Assembly: GCF_013363975.1 (NCBI RefSeq)
Contig: NZ_JABWGN010000013.1
Location: 214,514 to 278,513, forward strand
Length of the DNA: 64,000 nt
Reading direction: 5' to 3'
From: Nonomuraea montanisoli
GTDB taxonomy: Bacteria > Actinomycetota > Actinomycetes > Streptosporangiales > Streptosporangiaceae
Notes under the pieces: generated by a model
The model's input: the letters and a program-made list of their open reading frames with translations, nothing else
The model's database searches: none
Told to the model about the DNA's origin: nothing
Shown: in pieces, positions 42,650 to 51,707 of the stretch
Numbering within the stretch: position 1 is the stretch's first letter
Layout of the letters: each line of letters starts with the position of its first letter
Made by a program: the position numbers and the translations under genes

Positions 42650-42673
42650 GGTGGGGGGATCCTTTCGGTTACG

Positions 42674-44251
42674 TCACCGGGCGAGAGGTCCGGCGGCTTT
42701 GACGTGTACCCGCACGGCGGGTTCGGAGAGATAGCTCAAGGGCACCTCCAGCAGGTCCACGATCTCGACCCGCGAGGAGTCCGCGCCCGCGGCCACGGCT
42801 CGCGCGGCAGCCTCCTCCTTGACCCTTTCGATCGCCTTCGACCGGCTTTCGCCCGCAGGCAAGATCGTATCCACTCTGCCGCTCGCCAGCGCGATCGCGG
42901 CCCCGACGGCGTTGGCCACCTCGGCGTGGCGGGGCCGCACCACGCCGCTCACACCCGGGACGCGCGGCGGCAGCAGGAAGGCGCCGCCCCCCACCGCCAC
43001 CAGCGGCCGGTCGGCGCGGCCCAGCGCCATGCGGTCCACGGCGTCGGCGACCATCGCGTCGGCCGCCGCCACGGCCCTTTCCAAGGTGTCTCGAAAACCT
43101 TCCGACCTGTCGCCCAGCCTGTCGCGCCAGCCCTCGCCATCCGGCGGCACCCGCCCGGCGGCCACCGCGGCGTCGGTCATCGTGACCGTGGACCCGCCGA
43201 AGACCAGCGCCTCCTCGGTGATGCGGTATCCCACCGAGGCGGGACCGACGGCGTGATCCCTGACCACGGTGCCGCCGCCGAGCGCGATGGCCAGGATGTC
43301 GGGCATGCGGAAGTTGGTGAGCACGCCGCCGATCTCCACGGCCGCCGCCGACTCCCTCGGGAACCCGCCGGTCAGCACGCCGAGGTCGGTGGAGGTGCCG
43401 CCCACGTCGGCCACGACCGCGTCGGACACCCCCGACAGGAACGCGGCGCCGCGCAGCGAGTTGGCCGGGCCGGAGCCGATGGTCGACACCGGCAGGCGCG
43501 CCGCGTGCTCGGTCGTCATGAGCGTGCCGTCGTTCTGCGCGAGATACGGCGTCGCGGTCAGCCCGTGCTCGGCCAGCGCCCCGGCCAGGGCGCCGGTGAC
43601 GTTGCCGGCCACGCCGTACAGGGCGGCGTTGAGCACGGTCGCGTTCTCCCGCTCCAGCAGGCCGAGCGAGCCGATCTCGTGGCTGACCGACACCGGCAGC
43701 CCGTACTCGTCCGCCACCAGCTCGGCGACCGCCCGCTCGTGCTCGGCGGTGGCCGGGCTGAACACGCCGGTCACCGCCACCGCGTCCGCCTCCACCCCGT
43801 CCAGGAACCGGCGGACCGCGTCGCGGTCGAGCGGGCCGATCTCGCGGCCGTCCACGTAGTGACCGCCGGGCAGCACGGCCTCGCCGGCGGAGACGGCGGC
43901 GCGCAGGCTCCCGGGCCAGTCGGACAGCGGCGGCACGGACGTCGTGGCGGGTGCGCCGAGCCGCAGCACGGCCACCCGGCCGAGGCCGCGGCGTTCCAGG
44001 ACGGCGTTCGTGGCGTGCGTGGTGCCCAGCATGACGCGGGCCACGTCGCGGGGCGTGCCGGAACGGTCCAGCTCGGCCAGGACCGCGCCGAGCGCCGCCA
44101 GCAGGCCGCCGGTCACGTCCGGCGTGGTGGGCCGCTTGGCCTTGGCGACGACCCGGTCGGCGGCGTCGAGCACCACCGCGTCGGTGTTCGTCCCGCCCAC
44201 GTCGATCCCGATCCTCAGGGCTCCCCGAGCTCCGCGTGCTTCGTCACCCAT
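42674..44251 (-). CDS. Hydantoinase/oxoprolinase HyuA-type subunit
   Basis: A 525-residue protein with the ASKHA-like opening LRIGIDVGGTNTDAVVLD, TTHATNAVLERRGLGRVAVLRLGA and DVGGTSTDLGVLTGG, as in ATP-dependent N-methylhydantoinase/5-oxoprolinase subunit A. It is shorter than the ~690 of fused types, and there is no HyuB partner; a DUF917 protein is coupled upstream instead. Reaction: probably ATP-dependent opening of a cyclic imide or thiohydantoin. ATG 44251. Confidence 0.85.
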   Translation of the reverse strand: MGDEARGARGALRIGIDVGGTNTDAVVLDAADRVVAKAKRPTTPDVTGGLLAALGAVLAELDRSGTPRDVARVMLGTTHATNAVLERRGLGRVAVLRLGAPATTSVPPLSDWPGSLRAAVSAGEAVLPGGHYVDGREIGPLDRDAVRRFLDGVEADAVAVTGVFSPATAEHERAVAELVADEYGLPVSVSHEIGSLGLLERENATVLNAALYGVAGNVTGALAGALAEHGLTATPYLAQNDGTLMTTEHAARLPVSTIGSGPANSLRGAAFLSGVSDAVVADVGGTSTDLGVLTGGFPRESAAAVEIGGVLTNFRMPDILAIALGGGTVVRDHAVGPASVGYRITEEALVFGGSTVTMTDAAVAAGRVPPDGEGWRDRLGDRSEGFRDTLERAVAAADAMVADAVDRMALGRADRPLVAVGGGAFLLPPRVPGVSGVVRPRHAEVANAVGAAIALASGRVDTILPAGESRSKAIERVKEEAAARAVAAGADSSRVEIVDLLEVPLSYLSEPAVRVHVKAAGPLAR

Positions 44252-45314
44252 GCGCGGCCAGCTCCTCCACCGGGACGTAGTCGAGGTCGTAGCCGAAGGC
44301 GCGCGGCCCCGCCGTCTCCAGGCCCTTCGGCGTGCGCCAGAGCGGGTCGCACGGCCAGGCCAGCGCCGTGACGCGCTGGCCGTACCGCAGGCTCTCCGTC
44401 TGGATGGCGGCGGCCGTCTCGGTGTCGACCACCGTGATGAGGTCGGGCACCATGGCCAAGATCCGGCCGCCGGCCATGGCGACGAGGTTCTCGTTCTGCA
44501 GCTCCAAGGTCAAGACCCGGCCGCGATCGGCTCCGGTGCCCTCGACCGTCGCCGTGCCCCGCACGAACCCGCCCGCGGTGCGCCGCTCCACGTCCGCCAG
44601 CTTGCCGGTGATCAGCTCGTACGCGCCGAGCTCGCCTCTCAACGCCCCGAGCGGGTCGGCGGCGCCGTCCGTGGCCCGGCCGACGGCGAGGGCGCGCGTG
44701 ACCGTGCCCTCGATGACCGCGCCCCGCGCGCCGTCGGCGGTGAGCACGTAGTCGGCCATGAGCGCGTGCGACCCGGCCGCGACGCACACCGCGCGGGCCA
44801 GCCGCTCCGACCACAGGCCGTCCACCGGCCGGATCGTGACCACGTTGCCCGCGACGTCCGACATGATCACGAGGTCGGCCGGCAGCCCGGCCACGTACAT
44901 CGAGACCATCTGCACCTCGGGGAACGCCCGGCCCATGCCGTCGGCGTCGAGCAGCGGCAGCCCGAGCTGCGCGGCCCAGGCGACGGGCGCGACGCCGTTC
45001 GCCCCGCCGATCTCCGACGACATGACCGCCGAGGGCGGCCGGCCGAAGATCCGCTCGATCTCCTCGGCGATCCGCCGGGGCTCGTCCTCGCCGTGGATCA
45101 TCTCGTGGCTCACCGTGGGCGCGCCGATGCCGGACAGCGGCACCACCAGCGCGTCGCCGGGTAAGTCCGCCAGCCGGACGAGCGGCACCTCGCCGTACTC
45201 CTGGATGGCCCGCCGCGCCGCCAGCGCCCCGGTGCGCACGTCGCCCCCGCCACCGGTGCCCAGCACGGCGCAACCCCGGGCGAGGGCGGCGACATCGCTT
45301 GCTTGAATCTTCAT
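44244..45314 (-). CDS. DUF917-family protein
   Basis: A 356-residue protein with ALARGCAVLGTGGGGDVRTG, SSEIGGANGVAPVAWAAQLGLPLLDADGMGRAFPEVQM and FVRGTATVEGTGADRGRVL, the signature regions of DUF917. Members occur beside HyuA-type genes, and at least one family branch is described as an S-methyl-thiohydantoin desulfurase. It leads the operon; its stop overlaps the hyuA start by 8 bp. Start ATG 45314, with 81 bp to the convergent-side rpiB gene. Confidence 0.88.
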   Translation of the reverse strand: MKIQASDVAALARGCAVLGTGGGGDVRTGALAARRAIQEYGEVPLVRLADLPGDALVVPLSGIGAPTVSHEMIHGEDEPRRIAEEIERIFGRPPSAVMSSEIGGANGVAPVAWAAQLGLPLLDADGMGRAFPEVQMVSMYVAGLPADLVIMSDVAGNVVTIRPVDGLWSERLARAVCVAAGSHALMADYVLTADGARGAVIEGTVTRALAVGRATDGAADPLGALRGELGAYELITGKLADVERRTAGGFVRGTATVEGTGADRGRVLTLELQNENLVAMAGGRILAMVPDLITVVDTETAAAIQTESLRYGQRVTALAWPCDPLWRTPKGLETAGPRAFGYDLDYVPVEELAAHG

Positions 45315-45395
45315 ATGGCGTCACAACCAAGCACATGCCGCCACGTTGACGCCAGTCCGAATCGCCCTGTCCGCGAGGGTTGTTCAGATATCGCC

Positions 45396-45830
45396 TCAGA
45401 TCTCGTCGAGGTGGGCGACGTTCGCGCGGTCGGCGTCGTCCGTGCTCGGCTCGCCCGCGAACCACGCCTCCAGGATCTCGCCGAGCACCACCTCGGAGGT
45501 GAGGCGCAGGCTCAGGGCCAGCACGTTCGCGTCGTTCCACCGGCGCGCGCCGTCCGCGGTGTACGCGTCGGCGCACAGCGCCGCCCGGACGCCCGGCACC
45601 TTGTTGGCCGCGATGGACGCGCCCGTGCCGGTCCAGCAGCACACCACGGCCTGCTCGGCCCGCCCCTCACCGACGTCGCGGGCCGCCGCCTCCGACGCCC
45701 ACGCCCAGTCGTCGCGCCCCGAGGGGTCGAGCGCCCCGTGGGGGATCACCTCGTGCCCGCGCCGGCGCAGTTCCTCCACCACCCGCTCCGCCACGCCGTC
45801 CAGGCTGTCGGCCGCCACCGAGATCCGCAT
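45396..45830 (-). CDS. rpiB: RpiB/LacAB-family sugar-phosphate isomerase
   Basis: A 144-residue protein with MRISVAADSLDGVAERVVEELRRRGHEV and VVCCWTGTGASIAANKVPGVRAAL (catalytic Cys in CCWTGTG) and WNDANVLALSLRLTSEVVLGEILEAW. The family interconverts ribose- and ribulose-5-phosphate or related sugar phosphates. The usual second active-site stretch near the start, D-H-AG, is D-S-LDG here, so the substrate may be a different sugar phosphate. Confidence 0.82.
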   Translation of the reverse strand: MRISVAADSLDGVAERVVEELRRRGHEVIPHGALDPSGRDDWAWASEAAARDVGEGRAEQAVVCCWTGTGASIAANKVPGVRAALCADAYTADGARRWNDANVLALSLRLTSEVVLGEILEAWFAGEPSTDDADRANVAHLDEI

Positions 45831-46009
45831 CCCCCAGGTCTACCACCATGGGCCGCTTTGATTCGGCTCGCCGCTGATCCGCGGGAAATCGTCGGTGCCT
45901 GCCTCTAGGGTGCTGGACGACGACCGGCGTGTCCCCAGTGCCCCGCGCGGTCTCGGAGGACGGCCCGTTCCTGCACAATTGACCGGCGGGACCATCGAAA
46001 GGCAGGCAA

Positions 46010-48577
46010 GTGCTCTCTATTCACCAGCGGATCGCGGCTGAGCTCGGCGTGCGCGACGGGCAGGTGCTCGCGGCCGTCGAGCTGCTCGACGGCGGCGCCA
46101 CCGTGCCGTTCATCGCCCGATACCGCAAGGAGGTCACCGGTGCCCTCGACGACGCGCAGCTGCGCACGCTGGAGGAGCGGCTGCGCTACCTCCGCGAGCT
46201 GGAGGAGCGGCGGGCGGCCATCCTGGAGTCCGTCGAGTCGCAGGGCAAGCTCGACGACGAGCTGCGCGCCCAGATCATGGCGGCCGAGACCAAGGCCCGC
46301 CTCGAGGACATCTACCTGCCCTACAAGCCCAAGCGGCGCACCAAGGCGCAGATCGCCCGCGAGCTGGGCCTGGAGCCGCTGGCCGACCGGCTGCTCGGCG
46401 ACCCGTCGCTCGACCCGGCGGCCGAGGCCGAGGCGTTCGTCACCGAGGGCGTGGCCGACGCCGGGGCGGCGCTGGAGGGCGCGCGGGCGATCCTGATCGA
46501 GCGCTTCGCCGAGGACGCCGACCTCATCGGCACCCTGCGCGAGCAGCTCTGGAACGGCGGCCGGCTGGTTTCCAAGGTCCGCGAGGGCAAGGAGGAGGCG
46601 GGGGCGAAGTTCGCCGACTACTTCGAGTTCGGCGAGCCGTTCACCAAACTGCCCTCCCACCGCGTCCTCGCGATGTTCCGGGGCGAGAAGGAGGAGGTGC
46701 TCAGCGTCACGCTGGAGCCCGACGACGGCCCCTACGAGGAGCGCATCGCCGCCCGCTTCGGCATCTCCGACCAGGGCCGGCCGGCCGACCGCTGGCTGGC
46801 CGAGACCGTGCGCTGGACCTGGCGCACCCGTGTCCTCGTCCACCTGGGCCTCGACCTGCGGATGCGGCTGTGGCAGGCGGCCGAGGACGAGGCGGTGCGG
46901 GTGTTCGCCACCAACCTGCGCGACCTGCTGCTCGCCGCCCCCGCCGGCACGCGCGCCACGATGGGCCTCGACCCGGGGCTGCGCACCGGCGTCAAGGTCG
47001 CCGTGGTCGACGCCACCGGCAAGGTCGTCGAGACCACCACCATCTACCCGCACGAGCCCAAGCGGCAGTGGGACCAGTCGCTCGCGGTGCTCGGCGCGCT
47101 GGTGCAGCGGCACGGCGTCGAGCTCATCGCCATCGGCAACGGCACGGCCTCCCGCGAGACCGACAAGCTGGCCGGCGAGCTGGTCAAGCACATGCCGTCG
47201 GTGACCAAGGTCGTGGTGTCCGAGGCGGGCGCGTCGGTCTACTCGGCCTCCGCGTACGCCTCGCAGGAGCTGCCCGACCTCGACGTCTCGCTGCGCGGCG
47301 CCGTCTCGATCGCCCGCCGCCTGCAGGACCCGCTGGCCGAGCTGGTCAAGATCGACCCGAAGTCGATCGGCGTCGGCCAGTACCAGCACGACCTGGCCGA
47401 GTCCAAGCTGTCGCGCTCGCTCGACGCGGTGGTCGAGGACTGTGTGAACGGCGTGGGCGTCGACGTCAACACCGCGTCCGCGCCGCTGCTGACCCGCGTG
47501 TCCGGCATCGGCTCCACGCTGGCCGAGAGCATCGTGCGCCACCGCGACACCCACGGCCCGTTCCGCAGCCGCACGGCCCTGAAGGACGTCGCCCGCCTCG
47601 GGCCCAAGGCGTTCGAGCAGTGCGCCGGCTTCCTGCGCATCCCCGGGGGCGACGATCCGCTCGACGCCTCCAGCGTCCACCCCGAGGCCTACCCCGTGGT
47701 GCGGCGCATCCTCGGATCGGTCCAGACCGACCTCAAGTCGCTGATCGGCAACACCGCGGCGCTGCGCGCGATCAAGCCGCAGGAGTTCACCGACGACACC
47801 TTCGGCCTGCCGACCGTCACCGACATCCTGCGCGAGCTGGAGAAGCCCGGCCGTGACCCGCGACCGGCCTTCCGGACGGCGACGTTCAAGGAGGGCGTCG
47901 AGAAGCTCTCCGACCTCCAGGCGGGCATGATCCTGGAGGGCGTGGTCACCAACGTGGCGGCGTTCGGCGCGTTCGTCGACGTCGGCGTCCACCAGGACGG
48001 CCTGGTGCACGTCTCGGCCATGTCGCGCACGTTCGTCAAGGACCCGCGCGACGTGGTCAAGCCGGGCGACATCGTCCGGGTCAAGGTGCTGGACGTGGAC
48101 ATCCCGCGCAAGCGCATCTCGCTGACGCTGCGCCTGGAGGACGAGACGACCGCCTCCGGCTCGGGCTCGGGCTCCGGCGACGCCCGGGGCTCCCGCCAGG
48201 GCGGCGAGCGGGGCGGCCGGGGGCGCGCCGAGGGCGGCCGCGACGGCGGAGCGCGCGGCGAGCGGGGCCGTGGTGACGGCGCGCGTGGTTCGGGCGGCTC
48301 CGGTGGTTCTGGCGGTTCCGGTGGCTCCGGCGGCTCGGGCGGCTCCGGTGGTTCCCGCGGTTCTCGTGGCGACGGGTCGCGTGGTGACGGCGGGCGTGGT
48401 GACGGCGGGCGTGGCGCGGGCGGTCGCGACGGTCGTGACGGCCGTGACGGCGGTGCGAGGGGCCGCGACGGCGCGGGTCAGCGCGGCCGCGGCGGCCAGC
48501 GCCAGGACCGCTCCGCCCCGTCGGGCGCCATGGCCGAGGCCCTCCGCAAGGCGGGTCTCACGGGCGATTCCCGCTGA
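46010..48577 (+). CDS. tex: Tex-family RNA-binding transcription accessory protein
   Basis: An 855-residue protein: Tex N-terminal helical region (GATVPFIARYRKEVTGALDD, ~28-47), YqgF-like domain from ~320 (MGLDPGLRTGVKVAVVDATGK), helix-hairpin-helix pair ~490-560 (SGIGSTLAESIVRHR), and an S1 RNA-binding domain ~640-710 (GMILEGVVTNVAAFGAFVDVG). The core is complete. The last ~140 residues are an unusual low-complexity tail of RGG, GSGG and GRDG repeats ending AEALRKAGLTGDSR. Tex binds RNA and acts on paused transcription. GTG 46010 with AGGCAGG upstream. Monocistronic. Confidence 0.93.
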   Translation: MLSIHQRIAAELGVRDGQVLAAVELLDGGATVPFIARYRKEVTGALDDAQLRTLEERLRYLRELEERRAAILESVESQGKLDDELRAQIMAAETKARLEDIYLPYKPKRRTKAQIARELGLEPLADRLLGDPSLDPAAEAEAFVTEGVADAGAALEGARAILIERFAEDADLIGTLREQLWNGGRLVSKVREGKEEAGAKFADYFEFGEPFTKLPSHRVLAMFRGEKEEVLSVTLEPDDGPYEERIAARFGISDQGRPADRWLAETVRWTWRTRVLVHLGLDLRMRLWQAAEDEAVRVFATNLRDLLLAAPAGTRATMGLDPGLRTGVKVAVVDATGKVVETTTIYPHEPKRQWDQSLAVLGALVQRHGVELIAIGNGTASRETDKLAGELVKHMPSVTKVVVSEAGASVYSASAYASQELPDLDVSLRGAVSIARRLQDPLAELVKIDPKSIGVGQYQHDLAESKLSRSLDAVVEDCVNGVGVDVNTASAPLLTRVSGIGSTLAESIVRHRDTHGPFRSRTALKDVARLGPKAFEQCAGFLRIPGGDDPLDASSVHPEAYPVVRRILGSVQTDLKSLIGNTAALRAIKPQEFTDDTFGLPTVTDILRELEKPGRDPRPAFRTATFKEGVEKLSDLQAGMILEGVVTNVAAFGAFVDVGVHQDGLVHVSAMSRTFVKDPRDVVKPGDIVRVKVLDVDIPRKRISLTLRLEDETTASGSGSGSGDARGSRQGGERGGRGRAEGGRDGGARGERGRGDGARGSGGSGGSGGSGGSGGSGGSGGSRGSRGDGSRGDGGRGDGGRGAGGRDGRDGRDGGARGRDGAGQRGRGGQRQDRSAPSGAMAEALRKAGLTGDSR

Positions 48578-48668
48578 GGTCAGGCTGGACGTAGACCTCT
48601 GGTGAGGTCGCGCGGAACAGGGGTCCGGGTCGGGCTCGGGCACTCTCCGAGGCCACACCCGGGCCCCT

Positions 48669-48812
48669 CCGCGTAGACGCATCCGCCGCCATACGCATCC
48701 GGCGCCGCACGCACCCGCCGCCATACTCACGCGGCGCCGTACACACGAGGCGCCGTACACACGAGGCGCCGTACACACGAGGCGCCGTACACACGAGGCG
48801 CTGTACCCCTCC
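48669..48812. repeat. 16-bp minisatellite, about nine units
   Basis: The unit GGCGCCGTACACACGA is present in four perfect copies (48733-48796). Degenerate 16-bp units precede it (CGCCGCCATACGCATC, CGGCGCCGCACGCACC, CGCCGCCATACTCACG) and follow it (GGCGCTGTACCCCTCC). It fills most of the 345-bp gap between tex and the GntR-TetR gene, with no gene in it. Confidence 0.9.
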
Positions 48813-48922
48813 GGCGCTTCACGCGTCCGGCGGCGGCGTCAGTGCGGTCGCGACGCCCTACCGGGCGATGGGCAGTCGCCAGGCGGGCGACACCGGCGTG
48901 ACCGGGGTCCGGACGGCGGCTC

Positions 48923-50020
48923 TCATGACGGCGTTCGGGCGTGCGCCTCCACCAGGGCGGCGAAGCCGTCGAGGTGGCACGCGAGGCTGTACTCGAACAG
49001 CCCGTCGAGGTCCGACACCGCCTCCTCGGGGATCGCGGCCAGCAGGGGGAACCGTCCGCTGTGGAGGAGTGCACCGGCCTGCTCGCGCTGTGCCAGCCAC
49101 CACCGGTCGAGCGTCACCCCGGTCTCCTGCTCCGCCTCGACCTCGTCCGCCATGGACAGCGCGGCGTTGACGACGAGCGCGTGCAGCGTGAGCGCCTCGC
49201 GGATCCGGGTCTCCATGGGCAGACCCAGCCCGTCGAGCGCGCGCAGGGTCCATTCGGTGTGCGCCATCATGTTCGGCACCAGCAGCGGGCGGGTGAACGA
49301 GACGGCCCTGGGCATCCAGAGGTGCCGGCGTCCCAGTTGCCATTGCCGGCGGGCGATCAGTTCGAGCTTGGCCCGCCACCCCTCCGGGCCCGGGACGGGG
49401 AGCTCCAGCCGGCCGAAGATCTCGTCGACCATCTGGGTCACGAGCTCCTCCTTGTTCTCCACGTGCCGGTAGAGCGACATCGGCCCCACGCCCAGCTCGG
49501 CCGCGAGCCGCCGCATCGACACGGCGTCGAGCCCTTCGACGTCGGCGATCGCGATGGCGGCGCGGAGCACCTGCCCGCGGTTCAACGCCTGTCTGGCAGG
49601 GGCCGGCGCCTGCCGGGAGTTCAGGCCCTGCCGGGGATTCAGGCCCTGCCGGGGGTTCAGCGGCTGGCGAGGGGTCAGCGGCTGGCGAGGGGTCAGCGGC
49701 TGGCGGGGGTTCGGCGCCTGCCTGGTGACGCCGGTCTGCCGGGGGTCGGGCGCCGCGGCCGGGCCGGTCGGCGGCTGCTCCCGGCTCGCGAGACCGCCGA
49801 CCACCGCGCCGGAGCCGACCTTCGTCTCGACCAGCCCCTCGTCGCGCAGCGCCGCCATCACCTTGGTCGCGGTGGCGACCGCGACGCCCCAGCGCTGGGC
49901 GATCTGCCGGATGGACGGCATCCGCTCGCCGGGACGCAGGTCGCCGGTCAGGATCCGGGCGCGGATCTCCGCGACGATCCGCTGGTACGGCGGATCCGGC
50001 CGCTGTGTCGACGATGACAT
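48923..50020 (-). CDS. GntR-TetR double-HTH fusion regulator
   Basis: A 365-residue protein: residues ~10-75 are a GntR winged HTH (YQRIVAEIRARILTGDLRPG, QIAQRWGVAVATATKVMAALRDEGLV); ~90-150 a Pro/Arg/Gln linker with six hexapeptide repeats; ~150-195 a TetR HTH (AIADVEGLDAVSMRRLAAELGVGPMSLYRHVENKEELV); then a TetR C-terminal ligand domain (PNMMAHTEWTLRALDGLGL). Two DNA-binding heads in one chain suggest a looped or composite operator. It is divergent from the acetyltransferase/hydrolase pair, which it may control. ATG 50020. Confidence 0.88.
   Translation of the reverse strand: MSSSTQRPDPPYQRIVAEIRARILTGDLRPGERMPSIRQIAQRWGVAVATATKVMAALRDEGLVETKVGSGAVVGGLASREQPPTGPAAAPDPRQTGVTRQAPNPRQPLTPRQPLTPRQPLNPRQGLNPRQGLNSRQAPAPARQALNRGQVLRAAIAIADVEGLDAVSMRRLAAELGVGPMSLYRHVENKEELVTQMVDEIFGRLELPVPGPEGWRAKLELIARRQWQLGRRHLWMPRAVSFTRPLLVPNMMAHTEWTLRALDGLGLPMETRIREALTLHALVVNAALSMADEVEAEQETGVTLDRWWLAQREQAGALLHSGRFPLLAAIPEEAVSDLDGLFEYSLACHLDGFAALVEAHARTPS
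49604..49711 (-). repeat. 18-bp repeats encoding a [NT]PRQ[PG]L linker
   Basis: Six in-frame 18-bp units encode NPRQPL, TPRQPL, TPRQPL, NPRQGL, NPRQGL and NSRQAP, joining the two HTH domains of the regulator. Copies differ by few bases, so the linker length may vary between strains. Confidence 0.9.
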
Positions 50021-50148
50021 GAGAGCCCCGATGCGTTGATGAGATCATTGCGTGCCGGGTAAGTGTACTAGTTCACCATCTCCACTGGCCAGTACACTTC
50101 CTTTCCCCGTACGGCCTGCATGATCCCGGACTTCAATACGCTGTACGC

Positions 50149-50808
50149 ATGACAGTCGATACGACGTACGCATCCGTGCGTCAGGCGGATGGCACCGACC
50201 GGCAGGCGGTGCTGGACGTCCTCACCGAGGCGTTCATGACCGATCCCCTCGCCTGCTGGCTCCACCCCAGGCCGGGCGAGCGAGGTCTGGGGCAGAGGCA
50301 CCTCTACCGCTCCCTGCTCGACCACCCCGCCGCCGAGGCGTACCTGATCGGGGATCGCGAGGGCGCGGCGGTGTGGCTGACGCTCGCCGAGGGCCAGGAG
50401 CTCCGGGAGGAGCCCGCCGGCGGGTCCGAGCGGCAGGGCCGCGGTGAGGGCGGCGCGCGGTTGCGGGCTCTCGGTGAGGCGCTGGCCCGGCGGCACCCCG
50501 ACGGCGAACCGCACCTGTACCTCCCGTGCATGGCAGTGGTCGGCGGGCGGCGCGGCGCCGGGCTCGGCTCGGCGCTGTTGCGGCACGGCCTTGAGCGAGC
50601 CGACTCCGGCGGGCTCCCCGCGTACCTGGAGGCGAGTTCGCCGCGAAGCCGCGCCCTCTACCTGCGGCACGGATTCGAGGACCTCGGCGAGCCGGTACGC
50701 GTGGCCGACAGCCCGCTCCTGTGGCCGATGCGGCGCCCCCCCACGCGTTTGACCTCACTCCACCAGCGGACGACGACAGCAGACAGCGACAGGAGAGCAC
50801 GGAAATGA
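50149..50808 (+). CDS. GNAT acetyltransferase
   Basis: A 219-residue GNAT protein; acetyl-CoA loop LPCMAVVGGRRGAGLGSALLRHGLE (Q/R-x-x-G-x-G/A type), late motif YLEASSPRSRALYLRHGFEDLG. The N-terminus (VRQADGTDRQAVLDVLTEAFMTDPLACWL) resembles the puromycin-acetyltransferase-like branch. The last ~25 residues are a hydrophilic tail overlapping the next start by 4 bp. Acceptor unknown. Confidence 0.85.
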   Translation: MTVDTTYASVRQADGTDRQAVLDVLTEAFMTDPLACWLHPRPGERGLGQRHLYRSLLDHPAAEAYLIGDREGAAVWLTLAEGQELREEPAGGSERQGRGEGGARLRALGEALARRHPDGEPHLYLPCMAVVGGRRGAGLGSALLRHGLERADSGGLPAYLEASSPRSRALYLRHGFEDLGEPVRVADSPLLWPMRRPPTRLTSLHQRTTTADSDRRARK

Positions 50809-51707
50809 CCGCGAACCACGAACCCGAGACCACCCCCGCCGATCACGACGGCGACCGACGATCGCCGACCCTGGTGTTCGTCCACGGCACCAACTCCTCG
50901 TCGGCCTGGGCATCCGGGCTGATGACCGAGCTCACCCTCCGCGGCCACCGATGCGTGGCCGTCGACCTGCCGGGACACGGCCGGGAGGCGTTCTACCCCC
51001 GCTCGTACCAGAACCCGCAGGATCTCCAGGCACTGGCGACCGAACCGTCGCCGCTCGCCGGGATCACCATCGACGACTACGTCGAGCGCGTGGCGGACGT
51101 GGTGCGGCGGGCCCGCCGCCACGGGCCCGTGATCCTGGCCGGCGCCAGTCAGGGCGGCATCACCGTGAGCAGGGTCGGCAACGCCATCCCCCACCTGCTC
51201 GATCGCGTGGTCTACGTCGCGGCGTACTGCTGCGTGGACCTGCCGAACCTGACCGCCTACCTCTCCACGCCTGAGAACGGCGACAGCCTGCTCCCCCTGA
51301 TCCAGGCGGCGGTGGTCGCCGACCCGGCGGTCCTGGGCGTGACCCGGGTCAACTGGCGCTCGGCCGACCCGGCGGTGTTCCACGGGGTCAAGGAGTGCCT
51401 GGCCGCCGACTTCTCCGACGTGGGGGTACGCCGGCTGCTCACGATGCTCGAACCGGACGAGACCGCCGGCATCCCCCTGGCCGACGGCCGGGGCGAGGCG
51501 CACACCTGGGGCCGCGTTCCCCGGACCTATGTCCGTTTCACTCTCGACCGGCTGATCCCCCTGGCCTTGCAGGACCGGTTCATCGCCGAGGCCGACCGTC
51601 TGACGCCGGGCAACCCGACCGACGTGCGCAGCATCGCGGCGCCCCACGTCGGCCCCTTCGACCGGCCCGAGCTGGTGGACGTCTTCTCCGAGCTCCTCAG
51701 TCGCTGA
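50805..51707 (+). CDS. Alpha/beta hydrolase
   Basis: A 300-residue protein with oxyanion region LVFVHGTNSSS, nucleophile elbow GASQGG (Ser near 129) and VDLPGHGRE. A late DRFIAEADRLTPGNPTDVRSIAAPHVGPFDRPELV supplies a His for the triad. AGGAGAG precedes ATG 50805. Coupled to the acetyltransferase by ATGA overlap. Substrate unknown. Confidence 0.85.
   Translation: MTANHEPETTPADHDGDRRSPTLVFVHGTNSSSAWASGLMTELTLRGHRCVAVDLPGHGREAFYPRSYQNPQDLQALATEPSPLAGITIDDYVERVADVVRRARRHGPVILAGASQGGITVSRVGNAIPHLLDRVVYVAAYCCVDLPNLTAYLSTPENGDSLLPLIQAAVVADPAVLGVTRVNWRSADPAVFHGVKECLAADFSDVGVRRLLTMLEPDETAGIPLADGRGEAHTWGRVPRTYVRFTLDRLIPLALQDRFIAEADRLTPGNPTDVRSIAAPHVGPFDRPELVDVFSELLSR

Noticed and set aside
40313..44371. 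A 1352-residue plus-strand open frame opposite dppB, the binding protein and hyuA
   Set aside because: Composition is Arg/Gly/His/Val-heavy with no family pattern, and it spans three well-supported genes on the other strand.
45905..48778. A 957-residue minus-strand open frame opposite tex
   Set aside because: It is Ala/Arg/Gly/Asp-rich with no domain and mirrors the tex codons; tex itself is a clear family member. High GC opens antisense frames.
48669..48812. CRISPR array
   Set aside because: Units are contiguous 16-mers with no spacers; this is a minisatellite.
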